Shown here: in pieces, positions 8,143 through 14,888 of the stretch | Position numbering within the stretch: the first letter of the stretch is position 1 | How the letters are laid out: each line of letters starts with the position of its first letter | Notes under the pieces: generated by a model | The model's input: only the letters and a program-made list of their open reading frames with translations | What the model was told of the DNA's origin: nothing | The model's database searches: none | Assembly: GCA_934167135.1 (NCBI GenBank) | Contig: CAKPKI010000019.1 | Span: forward strand, 1 to 20,613 | Reading direction: 5' to 3' | Origin: an uncultured Clostridia bacterium | GTDB lineage: Bacteria; Bacillota; Clostridia; TANB77; CAG-508 | Length of the DNA: 20,613 bases | Position numbers and translations under genes: made by a program

Positions 8143-8481
8143 CTAGTTAGAAGAAGACATCCATCTATCAACTTTTATTTCATTGTATTTTTTTAGAACT
8201 TCATCATATTTTTTAAATTCATCTTCCCAAATTATATCTGGTATTTTATCAAATGCTGTAAAAACTTTTTCCGCTTCCATTAAATATACTACTTGTTGTT
8301 GTGGAGAAAGTGTATTGTATTTTTTTGCAAATACATATAATTTATCTAAAATTTGGTTTGCTTCTATAAAGCTCCAAAAATCTTTTACATTAATTCCCGC
8401 TAATTTTATTTGCATTACAGCATATCCTGCTAAGGCAAATATTATAAAAATTAATACATATATTATTGCTACTATTGGCAT
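8143..8481 (-). CDS. Hypothetical protein with one N-terminal membrane helix
   Basis: I do not recognise this 112-residue protein. Residues 3-25 (IVAIIYVLIFIIFALAGYAVMQI) are one hydrophobic helix without a clear signal-peptidase site. The rest is hydrophilic and mainly helical (FIEANQILDKLYVFAKKY, VVYLMEAEKVFTAFDKIP, FKKYDEVLKKYNEI), probably cytoplasmic, and ends in a Ser-rich tail. AGAGGTG lies 7 nt before the ATG and a good extended -10 promoter lies upstream, which supports a real gene. It lies between clpC and the CDF exporter, all on the minus strand. No metal-binding cluster or enzyme motif is seen. Confidence 0.75.
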   Translation of the reverse strand: MPIVAIIYVLIFIIFALAGYAVMQIKLAGINVKDFWSFIEANQILDKLYVFAKKYNTLSPQQQVVYLMEAEKVFTAFDKIPDIIWEDEFKKYDEVLKKYNEIKVDRWMSSSN

Positions 8482-8533
8482 ATTCTAACACCTCTTTATT
8501 ATTTTTATAAATTGATTTTTTTTAACCTATTTA

Positions 8534-8562
8534 ATTATAACATAGTTTTTCAAATAATGCAA
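8534..8562 (-). promoter_or_regulatory. Extended -10 promoter upstream of the 112-aa gene
   Basis: On the minus strand, TTGCAT (8562-8557), a 17-nt spacer and TATAAT (8539-8534) preceded by TGT form an extended -10 promoter. It lies about 50 nt before the ATG of the small membrane protein and just after the clpC stop. No convincing terminator follows clpC, so this may be an internal promoter in a longer unit. Confidence 0.6.
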
Positions 8563-8581
8563 ATGCTGGTAATTAACATAA

Positions 8582-10981
8582 TTATTTTAAAATCCACTTT
8601 TTATTCTTTTTTATATTTCCTGATAATATCTCCTCTGATATTCTATCTTCTACAATATTTTGAATTGCCCTTCTCAATGGCCTTGCTCCATAGTTACAAT
8701 CATACCCTTGTTCAACAATTTTATTTAATACATTTTCATCAATTTCTACTATATATTTTTGCACTTTTAATCTATCTTTAACTTGTTTTAACATAATTTT
8801 TGCTATATTACTAATATCCTTTTTACTTAATTTATGAAATACTATTATTTCATCTATTCTATTTATCAATTCAGGTCTTAATTCGTTTTTTAATTCTTTC
8901 ATTACTTCTTTTTTTATTTCTTCATATTCTATATTTTCTTCTTTTTTTCCAAAACCTAATGATTTTTTCTCTGTAATATGCTTTGCTCCTATATTTGATG
9001 TCATTATTATAACAGTGTTTTTAAAATCAATTTGTCTTCCTTGAGAATCATTTAAATGTCCATCTTCTAATATTTGTAATAATACATTCATTACATCTTG
9101 ATGTGCTTTTTCTATCTCATCAAATAAAATAACTGAATATGGTTTTCTTCTTATCTTTTCTGTTAATTGTCCACCATTGTCAAAACCCACATATCCTGGA
9201 GGAGCTCCTATTAATTTTGCCACAGAATGAGGCTCCATATATTCAGACATATCTAATCTTATCATTGAGTTCTCATTGTTAAATAATATTTCTGCTACTG
9301 CTTTAGATAGTTCTGTTTTTCCAACTCCAGTAGGTCCTAGAAATAAAAACGAACCAATTGGCCTTTTGGGATTTTTTATTCCTACTCTTCCTCTTCTTAT
9401 AGCTTTTGCAACTGCTTCTACTGCCTCATTTTGTCCTATTATTCTTTCATGTAACTTATTTTCTAGTTGTCTTAATTTTTTATTTTCGTCCTCTGTTAAT
9501 CTTTGAACTGGTATTCCTGTCCATTTAGATACAATTTCTTCTATATTTTCTTCTCTTATTTCCGTAATATCCATATTTTTTGCTATTTTCCATTTATTTG
9601 CTTCATTATCAAATTTTTCTCTCATTTCTTTTTCTCTATCTCTAAGTTTTGCAGCTTTTTCAAATTCTTGATTATATATTGCTTCTTCTTTTTCTTTAGA
9701 AATTATATCTAATTTTTCTTCTAGTATTTTTATTTCTTCTGGTTCTGTAAAAATTCTCATTCTCACTTGTGACGCAGATTCATCAATTAGGTCTATTGCT
9801 TTATCTGGTAAGAATCTATCTGTAATGTATCTAATAGACAATGTTACTGCTGTATTTATAGCTTCATCAGTTATTTTTACATTATGATGTGCTTCGTATT
9901 TATCTCTGATACCTTTTATAATTTTTATTGTTTCTTCTTCTGTTGGTTCTCCTACATCAACAGGACTAAATCTTCTTTCTAATGCTGAATCTTTTTCTAT
10001 ATATTTTCTATATTCTTCTATTGTTGTAGCTCCTATTAATTGAATTTCTCCTCTAGCTAATAAAGGTTTTAATATATTCGCTGCATCTATTGCACCTTCT
10101 GCTGCTCCTGCTCCTACTATTGTATGTATTTCATCTATGAATAGAATAATATCACTTACTTTTTTTACTTCGTTTAATGCTTTTTTTATTCTTTCTTCAA
10201 AATCTCCTCTATATTTTGCTCCAGCTACCATACTAGATATATCTATACTCACTATTCTCTTTTCTTTTAGATTTTCAGGAACTTCTCCCAATATTATTTT
10301 TTCTGCTAATCCTTCCACTATTGCTGTTTTTCCAACACCTGGTTCTCCTATTAAACAAGGATTATTTTTAGTTCTTCTTGATAATATTTGTATTATTCGT
10401 TCAATTTCTTTTTCTCTTCCTATTATATTATCAAATTTTCCTTCTTCTGCTTGTACTGTTATATCTTCTCCAAATTGATTTAATGTTGGTGTTAATGAAT
10501 AACTACTTTTATCTTTTGATATTTCTTTACTTATTTCTTTGTCTGTTTCCTCTTCATTAATTACTTTTGCTATTTCATTATATATTTTAGAGATTTCCAC
10601 TTCTAATTCTGATATTATTCTTGCTCCAATACAATCACTTTCTTTTAGTATTGCTAATAATAAATGTTCTGTTCCTATATAATTATATCCTATTCTTTTA
10701 GCTTCTAAAAATGCTTTTTCTAGCACTCTTTTTGTTCTAGGTGTAAATCCTAATGTTTCTTTTATCTCCCTTCCTATTCCTAATATTTCTTCTATTTTTA
10801 CTTTTACCTTTTCTTCTGTTATTCCTTTATTATTTAATACCTTTCCCGCAATCCCATCTTCTTCTTTTACTAGCCCATACAAAATGTGCTCTGTTCCTAT
10901 ATAATTATGACCAAGCTCTAATGATACATCATTTGCTATTTCTATAACTTTTTTTGCTTTATTTGTAAATTTATATATCAT
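8582..10981 (-). CDS. clpC: ATP-dependent Clp protease ATPase subunit ClpC
   Basis: This 799-residue AAA+ unfoldase feeds substrates to ClpP and takes part in general and stress proteolysis and sporulation. Two Clp_N repeats lie at about 4-50 and 79-130 (each with YIGTEH). AAA1 has Walker A GEPGVGKT (212-219) and Walker B ILFIDE (279-284). The ClpC/MecB middle domain covers about 405-470, with the UVR-like NQEFEKAAKLRDREKEM. AAA2 has SKWTGIPV (485-492), Walker A GPTGVGKT (549-556) and Walker B VILFDE (617-622), then sensor 2 GARPLRRAI. A longer frame starts at 11053, but the ATG at 10981 has AAGGAG 8 nt upstream and gives the canonical family N-terminus. This ATG overlaps the stop of a 50-aa ORF as ATGA. 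The usual ctsR-mcsA-mcsB neighbours are absent, and I found no CtsR heptad operator. Confidence 0.95.
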   Translation of the reverse strand: MIYKFTNKAKKVIEIANDVSLELGHNYIGTEHILYGLVKEEDGIAGKVLNNKGITEEKVKVKIEEILGIGREIKETLGFTPRTKRVLEKAFLEAKRIGYNYIGTEHLLLAILKESDCIGARIISELEVEISKIYNEIAKVINEEETDKEISKEISKDKSSYSLTPTLNQFGEDITVQAEEGKFDNIIGREKEIERIIQILSRRTKNNPCLIGEPGVGKTAIVEGLAEKIILGEVPENLKEKRIVSIDISSMVAGAKYRGDFEERIKKALNEVKKVSDIILFIDEIHTIVGAGAAEGAIDAANILKPLLARGEIQLIGATTIEEYRKYIEKDSALERRFSPVDVGEPTEEETIKIIKGIRDKYEAHHNVKITDEAINTAVTLSIRYITDRFLPDKAIDLIDESASQVRMRIFTEPEEIKILEEKLDIISKEKEEAIYNQEFEKAAKLRDREKEMREKFDNEANKWKIAKNMDITEIREENIEEIVSKWTGIPVQRLTEDENKKLRQLENKLHERIIGQNEAVEAVAKAIRRGRVGIKNPKRPIGSFLFLGPTGVGKTELSKAVAEILFNNENSMIRLDMSEYMEPHSVAKLIGAPPGYVGFDNGGQLTEKIRRKPYSVILFDEIEKAHQDVMNVLLQILEDGHLNDSQGRQIDFKNTVIIMTSNIGAKHITEKKSLGFGKKEENIEYEEIKKEVMKELKNELRPELINRIDEIIVFHKLSKKDISNIAKIMLKQVKDRLKVQKYIVEIDENVLNKIVEQGYDCNYGARPLRRAIQNIVEDRISEEILSGNIKKNKKWILK

Positions 10982-11130
10982 TGTTTTTTCTCCTTTTTTG
11001 TCATATTTGCCATATTTTCTGCTTTTTCTTTTTGCTCTGGCAATGGCACCCATGCAAAATATGATGATACAAATTCTCCATATTTTGTTGAATCTTCTCC
11101 AACTTCTGGACTTACTTGGTTTTCTTTCAT
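10978..11130 (-). CDS. Putative 50-aa ORF overlapping the clpC start
   Basis: This short frame encodes 50 residues, starting MKENQVSPEVGE and ending MANMTKKEKKQ. It is charged and soluble, with a hydrophobic patch YFAWVPLP near the middle. Its stop overlaps the clpC start as ATGA, the classical arrangement for translational coupling. A modest ribosome site (TAGGTG, 6 nt before the ATG) lies in the 3' arm of a strong hairpin (11131-11168). I recognise no family. The alternative is that it is only leader sequence and that the hairpin terminates the spoVM transcript. The clean frame, overlapping stop and start, and spacing favour a real gene, but without homology this is unproven. Confidence 0.5.
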   Translation of the reverse strand: MKENQVSPEVGEDSTKYGEFVSSYFAWVPLPEQKEKAENMANMTKKEKKQ

Positions 11131-11168
11131 AAAAAGCACCTACCTTTCTATTAAGGTATGTGCTTTTT
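11131..11168. promoter_or_regulatory. Strong hairpin burying the ribosome site of the 50-aa ORF
   Basis: The stretch 11131-11146 pairs with 11153-11168 over 16 bp with one mismatch, around a 6-nt loop. On the minus strand the 3' arm contains AGGTAGGTG, the ribosome site of the 50-aa ORF, and ends in TTTTT directly against its ATG. It lies about 30 nt after the spoVM stop. It could be a terminator or attenuator between spoVM and clpC, a translational switch, or both. On the plus strand the same stem is followed by a long T run, so it would also stop antisense transcription. Confidence 0.65.
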
Positions 11169-11198
11169 TTTGTTTTTTATTCAATTAATCTTTACTAT

Positions 11199-11273
11199 TT
11201 AATCTTTAATTCCAAATAATAATTTTACTATTCCTCTTAGACATTTAGGAACTTTTTTCACAACAATAGTCAT
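11199..11273 (-). CDS. spoVM: SpoVM-like stage V sporulation peptide
   Basis: This 24-residue peptide contains KKVPKCLRGIVKLLFG. It aligns with Bacillus subtilis SpoVM (26 residues, core KLPKFLGGIVRAMLG), sharing the Pro-Lys pair, Leu, Gly-Ile-Val, a following basic residue, the Gly and the terminal Lys-Asp. SpoVM is an amphipathic helix that binds the convex forespore membrane and anchors the SpoIVA coat platform in the mother cell. The ATG has AGGAGG about 7 nt upstream, so the peptide has its own start. A longer 68-residue frame running through it is not supported. It lies 14 bp after a 48-aa membrane-peptide gene and shares its transcript. In B. subtilis spoVM sits elsewhere, near rpmB. 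The match is to sequence pattern in a very short peptide, but it is specific. Confidence 0.8.
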   Translation of the reverse strand: MTIVVKKVPKCLRGIVKLLFGIKD

Positions 11274-11287
11274 ATGTAAACCTCCTT

Positions 11288-11434
11288 TTAGCAGAGTAAC
11301 CATAATATCCCTACCAATATTACTACTATTCCTATTAAAAATAACCACCCTAGTGTTGGTAGAAATAATACTAGTAATATTCCTATTCCTAATCCTATTA
11401 AACATACTCCTAAAGTCTTTTTTAAGATTTTCAT
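11288..11434 (-). CDS. 48-aa hydrophobic membrane peptide upstream of spoVM
   Basis: This frame encodes 48 residues beginning MKILKKTLGVCLIGLGIGIL. A short basic start is followed by two hydrophobic stretches (about 8-25 and 29-47) separated by a LPTLGW turn, which suggests a two-helix hairpin in the membrane. GGAGG lies 7 nt before the ATG, and a near-consensus promoter (11459-11487) lies just upstream. It is 14 bp from spoVM in the same transcript, so a role in sporulation is possible, but this is inference from position. I do not recognise a named family. Confidence 0.7.
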   Translation of the reverse strand: MKILKKTLGVCLIGLGIGILLVLFLPTLGWLFLIGIVVILVGILWLLC

Positions 11435-11458
11435 TATGATTCCTCCATTTTTTATTAT

Positions 11459-11487
11459 ATTATATGTTTACATTGTATTTATGTGAA
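11459..11487 (-). promoter_or_regulatory. Promoter for the membrane peptide-spoVM unit
   Basis: On the minus strand, TTCACA (11487-11482), a 17-nt spacer and TATAAT (11464-11459) form a near-perfect sigma-A promoter, about 25 nt before the ATG of the 48-aa peptide. The same -10 region reads CATATAAT, which resembles the sigma-E -10 (CATAnnnT), but no matching sigma-E -35 is seen at the right distance. It starts directly after the U-tract of the hup terminator. Confidence 0.65.
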
Positions 11488-11527
11488 TATAAAAAAAGAA
11501 GGAAATCTAGAATATTTCTAAATTTCC
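11488..11527 (-). terminator. Intrinsic terminator of hup
   Basis: A 12-bp stem pairs 11501-11512 with 11516-11527 (one G-T pair) around a 3-nt loop. On the minus strand it is followed by TTCTTTTTTT. It lies 25 nt after the hup stop. Confidence 0.85.
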
Positions 11528-11552
11528 CTATCATATATTTATATTAAAATTA

Positions 11553-11828
11553 TTATTCGTTTATTAAATCTTTTAATGCTTTACCAGCTTTGAATACTGG
11601 AGCTAAAGATGCTGGTATTTTTATTTCTTCTCTTGTTTGAGGATTTCTACCTTTTCTAGCAGCTCTTCTTCTAACTTCATAAGATCCAAATCCAACTAAT
11701 TGAACTTTGTCTCCTCCTTTTAATGCTTCAGCAATAACTTCTGTGAACGCATTAACTGTTGCTTCTGTTGCCTTTTTTGATTCTCCTGTTTTTGCAGCGA
11801 TAGCTGCTACTAATTCAGCTTTGTTCAT
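11553..11828 (-). CDS. hup: DNA-binding protein HU
   Basis: HU is the dimeric nucleoid protein that bends and compacts DNA. The 91-residue length is normal. The helical N-terminus is MNKAELVAAIAAKTGESKKA. The core reads KVQLVGFGSYEVRRRAARKG (41-60), followed by GRNPQT with the DNA-intercalating Pro, then IPASLAPVFKAGKALKDLI. AGGAGGT lies 7 nt before the ATG, and a strong terminator follows. A weak TTGATT-17-TAAAAG pair lies about 90 nt upstream, so the gene may have its own promoter or be read from the flippase gene 120 bp upstream. HU is often next to mother-cell or wall genes in Clostridia; here its neighbours are a flippase and the spoVM unit. Confidence 0.96.
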   Translation of the reverse strand: MNKAELVAAIAAKTGESKKATEATVNAFTEVIAEALKGGDKVQLVGFGSYEVRRRAARKGRNPQTREEIKIPASLAPVFKAGKALKDLINE

Positions 11829-11948
11829 TTACATTACCTCCTATAAAATTTTGTCTATGTACTCTATATCGCCTAAAATAGCAATATTCTGTACTCTTTT
11901 ATCTTATTCTCCAAAATAAATCAAAATCCTTCTTTTTTTTAGAAAATT

Positions 11949-13580
11949 TTAATATATTTTCATTTTTGTTAATAAATTATATATTTTTTCACCTTTTGGT
12001 AGCATAAATATGTCTTCTTTATTATAAATTTTAAGTGCTAATACTGATGCTAAGTATACTACTATAGCAAATAATATTGATATTATTGTTGCCAATTTTT
12101 CTGGCATTATACCAATTTGATTTATTAATAGATATAATGTATATGAGCAAATACTCATTATTGTTGTGGCAATTACTGGTTTTAAAACAAATTTTTTAAA
12201 TGGTAAATCTAGTTTTACATATTTTTTTAATACATTAAATACTATTGCAAATGCTACTGCATGACATGCAATTGAACCTATTGCTGCTCCATAAACATTA
12301 AAGAATGGAATTTTTAATAAAATTAAGTTTAATACCAATTTTACTAAACACCCTATTCCCAATGCTGTTGCTGGTATCATTACTTTCCCAAACCCTTGTA
12401 GTGCTCCATTTATTGTTTGGTCTAATATAGAAAATATTACTGAAGCTGATATTAGTTGTAATAATAATGCTCCCTCATTTGCATTTGGATATAATAAGTT
12501 TAATATTGGTTGTGCAAAAACTATCATTCCAACTACACATGGTAATCCAATTAACATTGAAGTTAATAATGAAAATGATGTTCTTTTTGTTGCTGATTCT
12601 CTATCATTTTTTGCTTTTGCTGCTGATATTGCTGGTACTAAGGCTGTTGCAAATGCAATATTTATTGCTAATGGTAAATTTGTAACTGTATCTACTTTAC
12701 CACTTAATTGTCCATATAATTTTGTTGCTATTTCTGATGGCATATATGTACTTAAAATTCTCTTTACTGTAAATGAATCTATGTTTTTATTAAATGATGT
12801 CATTATTGAGCTTAAAGTTAATGGAATTGACACCATTAATATATTTTTTACTATTGTTTTTACATTTTCATATTTATAATTTGTTGAACTTTGAATTTCA
12901 TTTCCTATTTCTTTTCTTTTTAATCTATAATACATAAATAAATATGCAAAACTTGAAAATGTTGCAAGCGTTGTCGCTACATTTGCTCCAGCTGCCATCA
13001 TTTCTGTTGATGTTGATGTTGCATATGCAACTATTTCTACAATTCCTATTGTAAATATTGTTTTAAATATTTGTTCTAATGTTTGTGCCCTTGCCGTTAT
13101 TTTTAATGTTCTTCTTCCATTAAAATATCCTCTAAATACTGATGATATTGATACAAAGAATATTGCTGGTGCTAAAGCTACTAATGTTAATTCTGATTCT
13201 GGTATTTGAGTCCAATTATATGCGATTACATGTGCTCCGAAAAATAATAACATTGAGCCAATTGCTCCAAGTGTTCCAAATGTTACTAATGCTACTTTGA
13301 ATATTCTATTTGCACCTTTATTATCTCCAACAGCGAGTCTTTCTGATACTAATTTTGATATTGCATTTGGTACTCCTATTGATGATACAGTTAATAATAG
13401 CGCATAGATTTGATATCCACTTGCATAGATTGCATTTCCTGCATCTCCAAATCCATCTCTATTTGTTAAATATAATGTATATATTAATCCTAAAACTTTA
13501 ATCAGTATTTGTGAAAACATTATTGTTACAACACCTTGCATAAATGTTTCCTTTTTTATTGCTCTTTTTTCCTTTGCCAT
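11949..13580 (-). CDS. MurJ/SpoVB-type MOP-superfamily lipid flippase
   Basis: This 543-residue polytopic membrane protein, with about 14 predicted TM segments, belongs to the polysaccharide-biosynthesis branch of the MOP superfamily that includes B. subtilis YtgP (a MurJ lipid II flippase) and SpoVB. Family patterns are QILIKVLGLIYTLYL (24-38), SIGVPNAISKLVSERLAVGD (66-85), FRGYFNGRRTLKITARAQTLEQ and the central SGKVDTVTNLPLAINIAFA. The length matches YtgP (about 540) better than SpoVB (about 520). It therefore probably flips lipid II or a related undecaprenyl-linked precursor for wall or spore cortex synthesis. AGGAGG lies 4 nt before the ATG. The upstream region carries the long inverted-repeat element, and no clear promoter is seen. 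Choosing between vegetative MurJ and sporulation SpoVB needs phylogeny. Confidence 0.85.
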   Translation of the reverse strand: MAKEKRAIKKETFMQGVVTIMFSQILIKVLGLIYTLYLTNRDGFGDAGNAIYASGYQIYALLLTVSSIGVPNAISKLVSERLAVGDNKGANRIFKVALVTFGTLGAIGSMLLFFGAHVIAYNWTQIPESELTLVALAPAIFFVSISSVFRGYFNGRRTLKITARAQTLEQIFKTIFTIGIVEIVAYATSTSTEMMAAGANVATTLATFSSFAYLFMYYRLKRKEIGNEIQSSTNYKYENVKTIVKNILMVSIPLTLSSIMTSFNKNIDSFTVKRILSTYMPSEIATKLYGQLSGKVDTVTNLPLAINIAFATALVPAISAAKAKNDRESATKRTSFSLLTSMLIGLPCVVGMIVFAQPILNLLYPNANEGALLLQLISASVIFSILDQTINGALQGFGKVMIPATALGIGCLVKLVLNLILLKIPFFNVYGAAIGSIACHAVAFAIVFNVLKKYVKLDLPFKKFVLKPVIATTIMSICSYTLYLLINQIGIMPEKLATIISILFAIVVYLASVLALKIYNKEDIFMLPKGEKIYNLLTKMKIY

Positions 13581-13619
13581 AATTCCTCCTATAAATAATT
13601 CTATGTTTTTTCTTTCAAT

Positions 13620-13845
13620 TAATTACTTATTGTTGTGATATACATATATATTAAAATAAATGGAAGGATTTTGTGTATCTAAGTTTAACATTAGAAAGTC
13701 TTATTCAATAGAATGAGGGATGTTCAAACATTTATCTTTGAAAGAGGCTCATTTTATTGAATTAGACTTTCTATGGAAAACTTAGCTTATCCAAAATTCT
13801 GAAATGTTTTTAATATATATGTATATCACAAACCTAAAGTAATTA
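13620..13845. repeat. Long near-palindromic element (MITE-like)
   Basis: A 24-bp perfect inverted repeat, starting TTGTGATATAC at 13633-13656 and inverted at 13808-13831, encloses further matching arms on the same centre (about 13732). These are ATTTTG blocks, CTAAGTTT against its near-complement, a 25-bp arm (13693-13717 against 13748-13772, two differences), and TTCAAA/TTTGAA around an 8-nt loop. Beyond the 24-bp arms, TAATTAC and GTAATTA (13620-13626, 13839-13845) also match. The element has no ORF and lies in the divergent interval between the flippase and rplM. Terminal inverted repeats with no coding capacity fit a non-autonomous miniature transposable element. A very long hairpin RNA is the alternative. 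No target-site duplication is obvious. Confidence 0.7.
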
Positions 13846-13880
13846 TATCTATAAATACCAAAATTATCAAGAACTTTTGG

Positions 13881-13908
13881 CAAATTTATTGACAAATGGC
13901 TAAATTTG
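13881..13908. promoter_or_regulatory. Inverted repeat over the rplM promoter -35
   Basis: CAAATTTA (13881-13888) and TAAATTTG (13901-13908) are perfect inverted half-sites 12 nt apart, flanking TTGACA of the rplM promoter. This is the geometry of a dimeric repressor operator. The arms are nearly all A/T in an AT-rich region, so chance is possible. Confidence 0.3.
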
Positions 13909-13917
13909 TATTAAAAT
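13889..13917 (+). promoter_or_regulatory. Strong sigma-A promoter of rplM-rpsI
   Basis: A perfect TTGACA (13889-13894) and TAAAAT (13912-13917) are separated by 17 nt. The predicted start near 13924 gives a leader of about 105 nt before rplM. Confidence 0.8.
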
Positions 13918-13924
13918 TGATTAG

Positions 13925-14028
13925 TATTATGTTAGAATATGATTTAAATATGAAACTTCTCCCCGGTGGTTTTAATTTAAATTTCATATATATCAAATTA
14001 AATTTAAAATAGGAGGGTAAATATTACC
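13925..14028 (+). promoter_or_regulatory. Structured rplM leader, candidate L13 autoregulatory leader
   Basis: The leader holds an 8-bp stem, ATATGAAA (13948-13955) with TTTCATAT (13982-13989). It encloses CTTCTCCCCGGTGG (13956-13969), a GC-rich block that stands out in this AT-rich sequence. A second AT-rich pairing (about 13969-13984 with about 13994-14009) would compete with the first and end just before the AGGAGG site. Ribosomal protein L13 leaders are known in Bacillota and work by feedback. I infer the same here from position and structure, not from a model match. The AGGAGG at 14011-14016 is an unusually distant 12 nt from the ATG. Confidence 0.5.
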
Positions 14029-14463
14029 ATGAATAACGTTACATATAGTGCAAAAAAAGAATCAGTTGAAAGAAAATGGTATATAATTGATGCAGCAAAT
14101 AAACCATTAGGTAGAGTTGCTACAGAAGCTGCTAGATTATTAAGAGGAAAACATAAACCAACTTTCACACCAAACATTGATACAGGAGATAATATCATTG
14201 TTATCAATTGTAAAGATGTTGTATTAACAGGAAACAAAATAAATTCAAAAATTTACAGACATCACTCTGGTTATATTGGAGGAATGAAAGAAACTCCAGC
14301 TTCAGTTATGCTTGCTAAAAATCCAGAAAAAGCTATGACATTAGCTATCAAAGGAATGTTACCACATAACTCTTTAGGTAGAGCTATGGCAAAAAAATTA
14401 AGAGTATTTGGTGGTAGCGAACACAATCTTCAAGCACAAAAACCAGAAATTTGGAATTTTTAA
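14029..14463 (+). CDS. rplM: 50S ribosomal protein L13
   Basis: L13 is an early-assembly protein of the large subunit. The 144-residue length is normal. Motifs are ERKWYIIDAANKPLGRVATE (15-34), LLRGKHKPTFTPNIDTGD (37-54), YRHHSGYIGGMKE, AIKGMLPHNSLGR and the C-terminal VFGGSEHNLQAQKPE. The ATG has AGGAGG 12 nt upstream, longer than usual, and no other in-frame ATG, GTG or TTG gives a better fit. rpsI follows after 19 bp, the near-universal bacterial pair, and both are read from the strong promoter at 13889-13917 through a structured leader. Confidence 0.97.
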   Translation: MNNVTYSAKKESVERKWYIIDAANKPLGRVATEAARLLRGKHKPTFTPNIDTGDNIIVINCKDVVLTGNKINSKIYRHHSGYIGGMKETPASVMLAKNPEKAMTLAIKGMLPHNSLGRAMAKKLRVFGGSEHNLQAQKPEIWNF

Positions 14464-14482
14464 TTAAGGAGGAACATAAATA

Positions 14483-14884
14483 ATGGCTAAGTCAAATAAA
14501 ATCGTATATATGGGTACAGGTAGAAGAAAAAGTTCAATAGCTAGAGTAAGATTAGTTGAAGGAACTGGAAAGATAACAATAAACGGAAAAGATATTGAAG
14601 AATTTTTCGATTTAGAAACTTTAAAAGTTATTGTTAGACAACCATTAACAGTTACAAATACATTATCAAAATATGATGTAATTTGTTCAGTTCAAGGTGG
14701 TGGAGTTTCTGGACAAGCTGGAGCTATCAGACATGGTATCGCTAGAGCTTTAAATGAAGCTAATTCAGAATTCAGACCAGCTTTAAAGACAAACGGATTC
14801 TTAACAAGAGATCCTCGTATGAAAGAAAGAAAAAAATACGGTCTTAAAAAAGCAAGAAAAGCACCTCAATTCTCAAAGAGATAA
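14483..14884 (+). CDS. rpsI: 30S ribosomal protein S9
   Basis: S9 is a small-subunit protein whose C-terminal tail reaches the P-site tRNA. It has 133 residues, a normal length. Motifs are YMGTGRRKSSIARVRLVEG (9-27), VQGGGVSGQAGAIRHGIARA (70-89), FLTRDPRMKERKKYGLKKAR (106-125) and the classical ending QFSKR with terminal Lys-Arg. AAGGAGG lies 10 nt before the ATG. A strong terminator begins 6 nt after the stop. Confidence 0.97.
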   Translation: MAKSNKIVYMGTGRRKSSIARVRLVEGTGKITINGKDIEEFFDLETLKVIVRQPLTVTNTLSKYDVICSVQGGGVSGQAGAIRHGIARALNEANSEFRPALKTNGFLTRDPRMKERKKYGLKKARKAPQFSKR

Positions 14885-14888
14885 TATT

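Noticed and set aside
8582..11053. A longer ClpC with a 24-residue N-terminal extension
   Set aside because: No ribosome site before the first ATG; the basic extension is out of keeping with the family, and the ATG at 10981 has AAGGAG and gives the normal N-terminus.
11199..11405. A single 68-residue gene on the minus strand
   Set aside because: Its upstream part overlaps the 48-aa membrane peptide out of frame and has no ribosome site. The last 24 residues have their own AGGAGG and match SpoVM.
11440..11500. Sigma-E promoter for spoVM
   Set aside because: CATATAAT fits the -10, but no sigma-E -35 lies 14-15 nt upstream; the sigma-A reading is better.
10978..11560. CtsR operator upstream of clpC
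   Set aside because: No GGTCAAA or TTTGACC heptads are found in the interval.
11829..11948. Terminator between the flippase gene and hup
   Set aside because: Only a weak A/T pairing with bulges is seen, with no clear U-tract.
12467..12685. Leu-rich plus-strand frames inside the flippase, ClpC, QueA and other genes
   Set aside because: They are antisense shadows of AT-rich coding sequence, with low-complexity Leu/Phe composition and no ribosome sites.
13620..13845. CRISPR-like or transposase-bearing element
   Set aside because: The structure is one long inverted repeat, with no direct repeat series and no ORF.
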